Shown here one piece after another: positions 18,621 through 26,371 of a DNA stretch of 64,000 nucleotides (position 1 is the first letter of the stretch; every line of letters begins with the position of its first letter). The notes beneath the pieces were generated by a model. That model was not told the DNA's origin and did no database searches. It saw only the letters and a list, made by a program, of their open reading frames with translations. Position numbers and translations under genes: made by a program. The stretch is from NCBI RefSeq assembly GCF_000271665.2, contig NZ_CP010978.1:2820501-2884500 (forward strand), read 5' to 3'. This stretch comes from Pelosinus fermentans JBW45 (GTDB taxonomy: Bacteria > Bacillota > Negativicutes > DSM-13327).

Positions 18621-20731
18621 GTATTCACCCCCTGTAAAATTTTCATAACATCTTCCGGTGTGAATGGCACCTTATTTAAATTAGCACCAAGAGCATTTTC
18701 CATCGCTTCCACATAAGCAGGAGCCGCACCAACCAGAGGAAGTTCACCTGCCCCTTTGGCTCCATAGGGACCATGGGTATATGGATTGTTCATAATTTCA
18801 GCCACAAGATTTGGCACATCTACCGCTGTAGGAATGATATAATCGCTAAAGCTATTATTACGAATAATACCTTTAGCGTTATAATCCATTTGCTCCATGG
18901 AAGCATAACCAATTCCTTGCAGAAAACCGCCTTCCATCTGCCCCATGACAATATTCATATCAATGGGTACACCCACATCAAAAATACCCCATGCCCCAAG
19001 GATTTTTGTCGTGGCGGTCAGTGTGTCTACCTCCACTTCAATCGCATTGACCGACCAGGAATAAGTTGGATAGGCGTCGCCACTAAAGTCCTTAAGGTTA
19101 AAAGGAATTACAAAATCAGGTTCAACAAAATGCTCCTCTATCACTTGCTCTTTTCCTTCCTGCCATTCTTTCTTAAGTTTCTCTGCTGCACGCTGCAGCA
19201 ATCCTCCAACGGTCATTAAAGAACGGCTGGCTACAGTAGGACCTGAATCAGGCACACGATCTGTATCCGGATTATCAATATATACCCGATCATAAGAAAT
19301 ACCAAGGGTGTCCGCAACGATTTTACAAAACGTAGTTTTAAGCCCTTGACCAATATCCGCGTTGCTAGCGAGAATCTCTACTGTATTATCTGGATTTTTC
19401 CTAATCTTGGCCACGGCCTTAATAATGTCACGTTCGCCGCTGCCGGTAAAACCACAACCATGAAAGAACATCGATAGACCGATGCCTTTTCGGTACCGTC
19501 CAATCTGCTGCTGATATTGCTTACGCTTAGCACGATAATCAGTCAACTCATCAATCCGCTGAATCATCTCAGGCAGTGGCACATGGAAATGATATTTGCC
19601 GCTTGTGGAAGTAGAATCGCCTTGTTTAACCATATATTTTTCTTTCAGCTCCAAAGAATCCAGACCCATTTCCTTGGCGATATGATCCATAATCATTTCT
19701 ACGGCAAAGAAGGTCTGTGGCGCACCAAAACCGCGGTAGGCGCCGCAAGGTACCGTATTTGTCTTAACCGCACGCCCGCCAACGCGAAGATTATCGATGC
19801 GGTATACACCATTTGCACAAATCAAGCCACGCTGCAAAACAACTGCTGAAAGTGTAGTATAGGCACCGCTATTAAAGAGAACATCAATATCCATACCTGT
19901 AATTTCACCATTTTTAATTGCTACTTTATAGGTACTAAGGGATGGATGGCGTTTCGAAGTAAACTCCATATCTTCCCGTCGGTCAAAAATGACCTTAACT
20001 GGCTTATTTGCCTTTTTTGCTGCAACTGCGACCTGACAAGCGAGTATGGAAGGGAAGGCTTCCTTGCCGCCAAAGCCGCCGCCAGTAACATCTTGGATAA
20101 TCTGAACGTCTTTTCCCTCACAGCCGATCGCGTTGGCAACTGCACTATGCACATAGTATGGACACTGCATCGAACCACGTACCGTCATGCGACCATCCTG
20201 AGGATAGGCAATAAGCCCCTGTGTTTCCAGATAAGCCTGTTCCTGATAACCTGTCTGAAAAGTCTCGATAAAAACACGATCCGCTTCCGCTAAGGCCTTA
20301 TCCATATCTCCTTTTGTATAATTGTAATCAAAGAAAACTGTATCTGATGTCAGCATATCAAGAACTGGGATTTTCTCTTCATACACTACCACAATCTTAT
20401 GCAAAATTGTCTCAACGACTTGATCATCCGGGCCAACAACCATTAAAATTGGCTCACCTACATATTCTACCGTATCCTCGGCATAAACAGGCGTGTCATG
20501 AATTATAATTGCAACACGATTTACACCTGTTACGTCGTTTTTATCCACAATCAAATAACCCTCAGGCAATTCAGGAAGAATAATCTTGGTAATACGTGCT
20601 TTTGCCTTGGCAGAATGTAACATTCTGCCATAAAGCATGCCGTCCATCAGATGATCATCTACATAAAGAGCACTACCGTTTATTTTGGCTTCATGGTCTT
20701 TCTTCTTTATTGATCCGCTAATATTTTCCAT
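18617..20731 (-). CDS. xdhA: Xanthine dehydrogenase molybdenum-binding subunit
   Basis: The catalytic subunit, 704 residues, of the xanthine oxidase family. Cofactor-binding motifs GGGFGGKEA and CGAYRGFGAPQ are present, and the catalytic glutamate lies in GAKGAGELP near the C-terminus. It hydroxylates hypoxanthine/xanthine-type purines (or related N-heterocycles) using water. GTGGGAGGAG precedes the ATG. It forms an overlapping trio with xdhC and xdhB. Substrate could be purine, xanthine or nicotinate-like; the neighbouring permease and guaD favour purines. Confidence 0.92.
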   Translation of the reverse strand: MENISGSIKKKDHEAKINGSALYVDDHLMDGMLYGRMLHSAKAKARITKIILPELPEGYLIVDKNDVTGVNRVAIIIHDTPVYAEDTVEYVGEPILMVVGPDDQVVETILHKIVVVYEEKIPVLDMLTSDTVFFDYNYTKGDMDKALAEADRVFIETFQTGYQEQAYLETQGLIAYPQDGRMTVRGSMQCPYYVHSAVANAIGCEGKDVQIIQDVTGGGFGGKEAFPSILACQVAVAAKKANKPVKVIFDRREDMEFTSKRHPSLSTYKVAIKNGEITGMDIDVLFNSGAYTTLSAVVLQRGLICANGVYRIDNLRVGGRAVKTNTVPCGAYRGFGAPQTFFAVEMIMDHIAKEMGLDSLELKEKYMVKQGDSTSTSGKYHFHVPLPEMIQRIDELTDYRAKRKQYQQQIGRYRKGIGLSMFFHGCGFTGSGERDIIKAVAKIRKNPDNTVEILASNADIGQGLKTTFCKIVADTLGISYDRVYIDNPDTDRVPDSGPTVASRSLMTVGGLLQRAAEKLKKEWQEGKEQVIEEHFVEPDFVIPFNLKDFSGDAYPTYSWSVNAIEVEVDTLTATTKILGAWGIFDVGVPIDMNIVMGQMEGGFLQGIGYASMEQMDYNAKGIIRNNSFSDYIIPTAVDVPNLVAEIMNNPYTHGPYGAKGAGELPLVGAAPAYVEAMENALGANLNKVPFTPEDVMKILQGVNT

Positions 20732-20775
20732 ATTCTCCTCCCACGCGCATTCTAGTAATAGACATTTTCAAAAAT

Positions 20776-20802
20776 GCCAAAACCATAAATTATAGTTTTG
20801 GC
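20776..20802 (-). terminator. Terminator upstream of xdhA
   Basis: GCCAAAAC (20776-20783) and GTTTTGGC (20795-20802) form a perfect 8-bp stem. On the minus strand it is followed by ATTTTTG. It lies just past the mobA-like remnant and probably ended that gene's transcript, separating xdhD from xdhACB. Confidence 0.65.
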
Positions 20803-20813
20803 TGACAAATGAA

Positions 20814-21155
20814 TCAAGATAAAATCAAACTCTCCATATAATCTGAAAGCCGATTGTAATCTTCCTGGGTATCTGCATCTAACATGCAGCCCATATCCTC
20901 AACAGGAACGGTTACAATTTGGCTTTCCAGCTGGTGCCATACTTCTCGCAGACCGCCCTCGCCAGTAAAAGCAAGGATATGTTTTATACATTTGCACGAA
21001 ATCAAAGGCGGGTGTTTTCGGTATCCGTCAATTCATCATTTTTCCTTTTATTTTTAAAAGAGGTTTAAACGCTTTCATACGGCTGGATAAACCAGCAGCC
21101 AATAGAACACCATTGGTTCCAATGAAATATCACCTTCTCCAGTCCGAACATCACT
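20814..21155 (-). pseudogene. Broken MobA/MocA-like molybdenum-cofactor nucleotidyltransferase
   Basis: Two disjoint pieces of one NTP-transferase gene are readable. An N-terminal piece (about 21111 to 21028) has the nucleotide-binding signature GVLLAAGLSSRMKAFKPLL, then a stop at 21028-21030. A C-terminal piece (about 21023 to 20814), in another frame, has HPPLIS, then GEGGLREVWHQL, then EDMGCMLDADTQEDYNRL, the typical tail of this family. Roughly 100 central residues are missing, and the N-terminal frame also lacks an in-frame start (a stop lies shortly upstream). The family normally makes molybdenum-cofactor dinucleotide (MCD) for hydroxylases. Position between xdhD and xdhA fits that original role. 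Confidence 0.85.
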
Positions 21156-21185
21156 GCAATCTTTTCTTTTACAGCTGTTTGTGTT

Positions 21186-23741
21186 TTACTTTTTATAAAA
21201 GGTGTCTTGTAACGGCAGTTGCGTACGGAATTTGCCGTCTAGCCGATAATAAGCATGAGAACAAGCTGGAGCCGTCGGAATCAAACATAATTCTCCACAG
21301 CCTTTTGCTCCATACGTTTCAGGAATCTTGCCCTTCCCCTGCACCAGAATCGTTTCCAATTCAGGAGCTTCCGTTGCTCTCATAAGTCCTAAAGTGCCAA
21401 GTTTAGTCTTTGGATAACCACATTCCACTTTAAACTCTTCCGTCATCGCATAGCCCAATCCCATGATGATGCCGCCTTCAATCTGACCTTCAACAGCTTG
21501 GATATTAACAGGTGTCCCCACATCATAGGCTGCCACTACTTTTTCAACTTTCCCCTCTTTATTCAGAATAACAACCTGCGCTCCATAACTATAACTGACA
21601 TGACTGATGGGATTATCTTTAATAGCTCCCATTGGATCCGTCTTGACAGAATACTCTCCAGAAAATTCCCGACCTTCCAAATCTGCCAATGTTAATCCTT
21701 TATCCATTTCTGCTTTCAATTTCTCAGACCCTCGTCTAACCGCTTCACCAGTTACTACCGTTTGCCGCGAAGCCGTACTTGTTCCCGAATTAGGTGTACG
21801 TATCGTATCGGCTCTTTCGTGTACGATGCAGGAAGGATCTAAGCCCGTTGTCTCGCACAACACCGTCACACACATGGTTCCAATCCCCTGCCCCATACAA
21901 GCTGCCGAAGTTCGAATGTGAACCTTGCCTTGATCAATGGATAAAATACAACGGCCAATGTCCTTCTTGCCCACACCCGTGCCGCTATTTTTAAATGCTA
22001 TAGCAATCCCTGCATATGGGTTAGATTCATATACATCCTTAACTGCTTCTAAACATTCTGCCATGGCGACACTTTCATCGGCAATCTGTCCATTAGGCAG
22101 CACCTGTCCGGGCCTTATTGCATTGCGGTAACGTATTTCCCATGGGGAAATACCCGCCATTTCTGCCAGTAAGTTAATATTATTTTCCGTAGCAAAGCAG
22201 CTTTGTGTTACACCAAAACCTCGAAATGCTCCAGCAACCACATTATTGGTATAAACAGACATGCCAAAAATGTCAATATTCTGATAATTATAAGGGCCAG
22301 CAGCATGAGTACAGGCGCGATGCAATACAGGTCCTCCCAGGGATGCATAGGCACCTGTATCCGCAATAATAACCGCTTTCATACCTGTTAAATAACCATA
22401 TTCATCACAAGCTGTCGTAAATTCCATTTCCATGGCATGACGCTTAACATGATAGTCCAGACTTTCCTGCCGTGAAAATTTTACTTTGACTGGCTTTTTC
22501 GTATGCCATGCCATTAATGCGGCAAGATGTTGAACGCTCATATCTTCCTTACCGCCAAATCCTCCTCCCACCAATTGCGTCTGACAATGTACTTTTTCCA
22601 GGGGGATCTGAAGCATCAATGCAATTTCACGCTGTTCATCATACACAGACTGGGCACCAGAATATAAGAAAATGCCGTCTTCTCCTTCTGGCATAGCAAT
22701 GGCACATTCCGGTTCCATGAAACCATGTTCCTGAAATGGTGTTTTATATTTTCTAGTTACGACATATTTAGAATTTTTAATGGCTTCATCCGCATTACCT
22801 CGTTGAAGACTCGCACGACTCATAACATTTCCATCCGCATGGATTAAAGGAGCATCTGCCTTTAATCCATCGGTAGGACAGGTAATCGGTGTTAACTCTG
22901 TGTAATCAACTTCCACCAATTTACAGACTTCATCCAATTTATCTTTATCATAGGTTGCTACCAATGCCAATGAATCCCCTACATATCTAGTTGTTTGACC
23001 CTCAGCAATCATTACGTCCCAATCTTGCTTGGCATGACCGATCACATTATGGGGAACATCCTTCGCCAGTAAAATTTTCACGCAGTCTGGATGCGCTTCT
23101 GCTTTACTAATATCTATTTTGTTGACAACCGCTCTTGGATATCGGGACCGAACTGTTTTTGCATAAATCATTCCGGGTAACTTAAGATCATCGACAAAAA
23201 TACCAGTTCCATTTACTTTTTCTGCTACATCGATACGTTTGAATCTCTGGGCCACCTTTAATTCATTTGAAGAAATGGGAATGGACAGCTCATTCCTGAA
23301 ATATGCCGCTGCCAACAAAATGGCTTCTTCTATTTTTTTATAACCGGTACAACGGCAAAGGTTTCCTCTGATTGCTTTCTTTACCTCTGAAATCGTTGGA
23401 TTCAGGTTAACGTCCAATAATGCCTTTGCAGAAATAATCATACCTGGAATACAAAAACCGCATTGAACTGCACCTGCTTCACCAAAAGAATGTTCATAAA
23501 CAGTCCTTTCCCGCTCGCTTAATCCTTCTACTGTTAAAATTTGTTTGCCTACAAATTTTGAAACTTTTTGCACACAGGCTTTCACTGCTTTTCTATCCAC
23601 TAATACAGTACATGTTCCACAGGCGCCTTCACTGCAGCCGTCTTTTGCAGAAGTAATTTGCAAATCATCTCTTAAAAAAGCCAATAAAGGTTTGTCAAAT
23701 TGAGAAACTACCTCTTTACCATTGATATGCAAGGTAAACAT
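21186..23741 (-). CDS. xdhD: Selenium-dependent-type xanthine dehydrogenase, fused FeS and Mo domains
   Basis: An 851-residue molybdenum hydroxylase with the 2Fe-2S and molybdenum domains in one chain and no FAD domain. Cluster I cysteines are Cys36, 41, 44, 56; cluster II cysteines are Cys94, 97, 129, 131. The Mo part shows GGGFGGKED, GAFRGFGVTQ and the catalytic glutamate in GAKGCGELC. This layout matches the selenium-dependent xanthine dehydrogenase/XdhD group, where selenium is a labile cofactor, not selenocysteine. Without FAD it must hand electrons to a partner, plausibly YgfK or a ferredoxin. AGGAGG precedes the ATG. Confidence 0.9.
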   Translation of the reverse strand: MFTLHINGKEVVSQFDKPLLAFLRDDLQITSAKDGCSEGACGTCTVLVDRKAVKACVQKVSKFVGKQILTVEGLSERERTVYEHSFGEAGAVQCGFCIPGMIISAKALLDVNLNPTISEVKKAIRGNLCRCTGYKKIEEAILLAAAYFRNELSIPISSNELKVAQRFKRIDVAEKVNGTGIFVDDLKLPGMIYAKTVRSRYPRAVVNKIDISKAEAHPDCVKILLAKDVPHNVIGHAKQDWDVMIAEGQTTRYVGDSLALVATYDKDKLDEVCKLVEVDYTELTPITCPTDGLKADAPLIHADGNVMSRASLQRGNADEAIKNSKYVVTRKYKTPFQEHGFMEPECAIAMPEGEDGIFLYSGAQSVYDEQREIALMLQIPLEKVHCQTQLVGGGFGGKEDMSVQHLAALMAWHTKKPVKVKFSRQESLDYHVKRHAMEMEFTTACDEYGYLTGMKAVIIADTGAYASLGGPVLHRACTHAAGPYNYQNIDIFGMSVYTNNVVAGAFRGFGVTQSCFATENNINLLAEMAGISPWEIRYRNAIRPGQVLPNGQIADESVAMAECLEAVKDVYESNPYAGIAIAFKNSGTGVGKKDIGRCILSIDQGKVHIRTSAACMGQGIGTMCVTVLCETTGLDPSCIVHERADTIRTPNSGTSTASRQTVVTGEAVRRGSEKLKAEMDKGLTLADLEGREFSGEYSVKTDPMGAIKDNPISHVSYSYGAQVVILNKEGKVEKVVAAYDVGTPVNIQAVEGQIEGGIIMGLGYAMTEEFKVECGYPKTKLGTLGLMRATEAPELETILVQGKGKIPETYGAKGCGELCLIPTAPACSHAYYRLDGKFRTQLPLQDTFYKK

Positions 23742-23789
23742 AAATAACCTCCTATTCTATAACAATTCAACGATTTTTCCGTTAAAATT

Positions 23790-23818
23790 ATTATAAAATG
23801 GAAGTTATTTTCCATCAA
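23790..23818 (-). promoter_or_regulatory. Sigma-A-type promoter of xdhD
   Basis: On the minus strand, TTGATG (23813-23818) and TATAAT (23790-23795) are separated by 17 bases, close to consensus. The inverted repeat at 23798-23815 fills the spacer. Confidence 0.6.
23798..23815. promoter_or_regulatory. Inverted repeat inside the xdhD promoter
   Basis: ATGGAA-N6-TTCCAT is a perfect dyad lying between the -35 and -10 elements, the classic place for a repressor. The adjacent ModE-like regulator is a natural candidate, but the sequence is not the E. coli ModE consensus. Confidence 0.5.
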
Positions 23819-23860
23819 ATTCTTTGTCAAAAGAACTTGCTTCCTATTTAGTTCCAACTG

Positions 23861-24823
23861 CTAGAATAATCGGTCAAATTCATTTTTTGCATATTGGCGT
23901 ACATTGTGTTCAAATTCCTGATATTTTTCCAAAAAATCAATACCCTCTTTAGTCAAATATGTTTTTCCGCCCTTGCTGCCGCCATGTTTTCTTTCCACCA
24001 CTGCATACCCTAACTCTTGTTCTAATTCATTTAGCATGTTCCATGCTTTACTATAAGACAAGGCAATATGTCTGCAAGCACTCCGTACCGAGTGGGTATC
24101 CTGAATCAAAATCAAGAGCAGCTTTGTTCTTGAATTAAAAAACAGAGATTCTTTTTCAATACTAATTCTAACAAAAGGATGTAGAATCTGATGATTATGT
24201 TTTTTTAAAAGTTGATCTAATCGACCAATAGCATCCGTATCATGGAGGATACCCTCATCTTCTATCGCTATCCATTTCCTTTCCACTCCGATATTTTCAA
24301 TGGCTCCCCGCATTCCCATATTCCCCTCATACGTTAGAATCCTAGGAATCAATTCGGAAGATACCAAAAGGGGATGACCAGCTTTTCCATGATAAGATGG
24401 AGATATTAACTTTTCACCACATTCCATCATTCTTTGAATCGTATCGGGTGTAAATAGTGAAATATTTACTGGATTGAAGATTACCTGATCACATTTATTC
24501 TGTAAAAACTCAAGTCCGATTTTTGCAGAATCAAACATCTGTGAATTTTCATACTGTAAATTTCGCAAAAATATGACCCCATAATCTGCTAAATCATGTT
24601 CAATTTCTTCAGCTCGATGCCCCGTAATGACCACAATAGGCGAAATTCCAACTTGCTGAAAGGTTAAAACAATTCTTTTTACTATTGTAATAGAGCCAAT
24701 CTTCAATAGCGGATCTAGTTCGTTTCTTACTGACGCCTTTCCTGCTGCAACAATTAAGCCACCCGTTATTTTTTTTTCCTTTTGTTCATACTCAAACGAC
24801 TTACTCTGTCTAGGTAGTGTCAA
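23861..24823 (-). CDS. Fusion of MobA-like NTP-transferase domain with ModE-like DNA-binding domain
   Basis: Two domains in one chain of about 320 residues. The first ~210 resemble MobA/MocA nucleotidyltransferases: GGLIVAAGKASVRNELDPLL takes the place of the LAAG-x-SSRMG-x-K loop, then VVITGHRAEEIE, HGKAGHPLLVS, and EDEGILHDTDAIGRLDQLL. Residues ~220-320 form a LysR/ModE-type winged helix (FNSRTKLLLILIQDTHSVRSA ... GGSKGGKTYLTKEG). The start is taken as TTG 24823, eight bases after GGAGG; a GTG at 24832 abuts the ribosome site. It probably senses nucleotide or molybdenum-cofactor status and controls the xdh genes. The degenerate loop makes catalysis doubtful. Confidence 0.82.
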   Translation of the reverse strand: MTLPRQSKSFEYEQKEKKITGGLIVAAGKASVRNELDPLLKIGSITIVKRIVLTFQQVGISPIVVITGHRAEEIEHDLADYGVIFLRNLQYENSQMFDSAKIGLEFLQNKCDQVIFNPVNISLFTPDTIQRMMECGEKLISPSYHGKAGHPLLVSSELIPRILTYEGNMGMRGAIENIGVERKWIAIEDEGILHDTDAIGRLDQLLKKHNHQILHPFVRISIEKESLFFNSRTKLLLILIQDTHSVRSACRHIALSYSKAWNMLNELEQELGYAVVERKHGGSKGGKTYLTKEGIDFLEKYQEFEHNVRQYAKNEFDRLF

Positions 24824-24832
24824 ATTTGACAC
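24817..24832. promoter_or_regulatory. 16-bp perfect palindrome over the regulator's start codon
   Basis: GTGTCAAATTTGACAC is its own reverse complement and covers the start codon and the space between it and GGAGG. It could be an autoregulatory operator or an RNA hairpin that limits translation. Confidence 0.6.
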
Positions 24833-24939
24833 CTCCCTTTTTTATTTGAACTCTCACGAAAAATTCAAGTATCTCTTATGTGCAATGTCGAGAGAATGCT
24901 AGTAGCCCGCTCAAAGTAAGATAAAAGTCTAATAAAATT

Positions 24940-24969
24940 TTGACTTTATTCTGTTCTATTTTGTGATAC
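24940..24969 (+). promoter_or_regulatory. Probable sigma-A promoter of nudC
   Basis: TTGACT (24940-24945) and TGATAC (24964-24969) with 18-base spacing, about 40 bases upstream of the nudC start codon. The -35 is good, the -10 is weak. Confidence 0.45.
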
Positions 24970-25012
24970 TATAGTAACTAGAATATATTTGATTACTAAG
25001 GTGGTAAATAAA

Positions 25013-25801
25013 ATGGATATTAAAAATGCATATTGGTTTTTATTTCATGATGATGAGCTTTTAGTCAAAGAAGTGGAAGGAATCAGCACGATCCTTTCAA
25101 GTTCTGATATAGAATTATTAAGACTTAATCCCATCAACGTCCAGTGTATTGGTACTCTTCATGAACAAGAATGCTTTATTGCTCACTTAGATGAGACAAT
25201 ACCGGAAGAATTATTTTGGAAAAAAGTACGTCCTTTGTATGGAAATATGGAAGACGAATGTTTTGGGTTTGCTTGCCGCGCGCTTCATATCATAAACTGG
25301 ATGAAAACCAGTAAATTTTGCGGCTGCTGCGGAACTCCCATGAGTGTATCCCAGCAAGAACTTGCCATGCAATGTCCGAGCTGCGGTCATATTGTCTACC
25401 CTCGCATATCTCCGGCTATTATTGTAGCTGTTACAAAAGATGATCAAATCCTTCTAGCACGTTCCAATCGATTCCCACCTAACCGTTATAGTGTTATTGC
25501 AGGTTTTGTAGAGCCAGGTGAATCACTAGAAGATTGTGTTCAACGAGAACTAAAAGAAGAAGTCGGAGTTGAAGTACATTCTATCAGTTATTTTGGAAAC
25601 CAGCCGTGGCCTTTCCCCGATTCTCTGATGATTGCCTTTACAGCTCAATGTTCAACAGAAAAAATAACCATTGATAACCAAGAAATCGTAGAAGCCGGCT
25701 GGTTTTCTGCTCATAACCTTCCTGATATTCCCGACAAACTAAGTGTAGCAAGACGACTGATTGACTGGTTCGTAGAAAAACAAACAGTGAGCCACACCTA
25801 A
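25013..25801 (+). CDS. nudC: NADH/NAD-cap pyrophosphatase (Nudix)
   Basis: NudC hydrolyses NAD(H) to NMN(H) and AMP and can remove NAD caps from RNA. The 262-residue protein has the zinc ribbon CGCCG ... CPSCG, the Nudix box (GFVEPGESLEDCVQRELKEE, continuing EVGVE) and the downstream SQPWPFP-like NQPWPFPDSLM motif diagnostic of NudC. The start at 25013 is chosen because AAGGTGG lies eight bases upstream; the frame is open eight codons earlier. It is monocistronic and divergent from the MobA-ModE regulator. Confidence 0.95.
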   Translation: MDIKNAYWFLFHDDELLVKEVEGISTILSSSDIELLRLNPINVQCIGTLHEQECFIAHLDETIPEELFWKKVRPLYGNMEDECFGFACRALHIINWMKTSKFCGCCGTPMSVSQQELAMQCPSCGHIVYPRISPAIIVAVTKDDQILLARSNRFPPNRYSVIAGFVEPGESLEDCVQRELKEEVGVEVHSISYFGNQPWPFPDSLMIAFTAQCSTEKITIDNQEIVEAGWFSAHNLPDIPDKLSVARRLIDWFVEKQTVSHT

Positions 25802-25969
25802 CCTGACGTCGATTTAAAGTTCCCTGCCTTCACTCCTTTCATCATAATATTTGAAACTCTCCCTTTTTTGTTATCTATGTACTTTGAAACTTATACATTT
25901 CAATTTCCACTATAGTGATAAAAATCCTTTAGTCAAAAAAACAGTACGTCCATTTTGTTTTTTTCAAAA

Positions 25970-26040
25970 AATACCTCTTTAAGTAGTTTTGCATTGGACT
26001 CCAAGTCCATGTGCTGTCTTAAATGAGGTATTCTATTTTT
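25970..26040. other. Long hairpin with nested inner stem and flanking T-runs
   Basis: AATACCTC-TTTAAG (25970-25983) pairs with CTTAAATGAGGTATT (26018-26032), a 14-bp stem with a single bulge. The 34-base loop contains its own dyad TGGACT-CCA-AGTCCA (25995-26009). TTCTATTTTTAT follows on the plus strand and TTTTTTG on the minus strand. It may be a bidirectional terminator, or a small structured RNA, since it lies 170 bases past nudC. Confidence 0.5.
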
Positions 26041-26310
26041 ATCTACGGCTCTTAATTTCTATCATTTTCTCCATGAAGAAGTATCAATGCAATAATTACA
26101 ACATCGAAACGCAATGAGAATAATTACCCAAACTATATTATCAAATCTACAGAATCCCATGCTTCATTCCTCCTACAAACCGATATACTGATACAATATG
26201 TTATGTTTGATCCCATCATTAGGTCATTAGTTATTGCAAGCTATGCACTATCATCCTTGTAAAAAATGAGTGAGCAAAACCCAATACTAGGAAAGGAAAG
26301 CTGCAGTTTT

Positions 26311-26317
26311 TGTCGAA
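26311..26317 (+). promoter_or_regulatory. Spo0A-box match before GGDEF/EAL gene
   Basis: TGTCGAA preceded by TTTT, an exact match to the 0A-box core, 54 bases before the start codon. A single heptamer match can arise by chance; the location in a regulatory gap of a c-di-GMP gene makes it worth noting. Confidence 0.4.
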
Positions 26318-26371
26318 CATTAATTGTAGAGCACATTCCTAATATTCAATTTTTTATTGTGAGGCTTTAAT

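Larger units (their letters stand above)
25802..26371. other. 570-bp intergenic region
   Basis: No convincing gene. It holds one large hairpin (25970-26032) and a Spo0A-box match (26311-26317) 54 bp before the next gene. I looked for a cyclic-di-GMP riboswitch ahead of the GGDEF/EAL gene and saw none. Confidence 0.6.

Noticed and set aside
21186-23741. Selenocysteine in the xanthine dehydrogenase or YgfK
   Set aside because: Both genes are uninterrupted by TGA and no SECIS-like need arises; selenium in this family is a labile cofactor.
17222-23860. Additional sigma-54 promoters before the xdh genes, permease or guaD
   Set aside because: Gaps were scanned for the -24/-12 pattern; TGGCAT occurs before xdhA but without GC at the -12 spacing.
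26040-26371. Cyclic-di-GMP riboswitch before the GGDEF/EAL gene
   Set aside because: No GEMM-type core sequence is visible; only a Spo0A-box match was seen.
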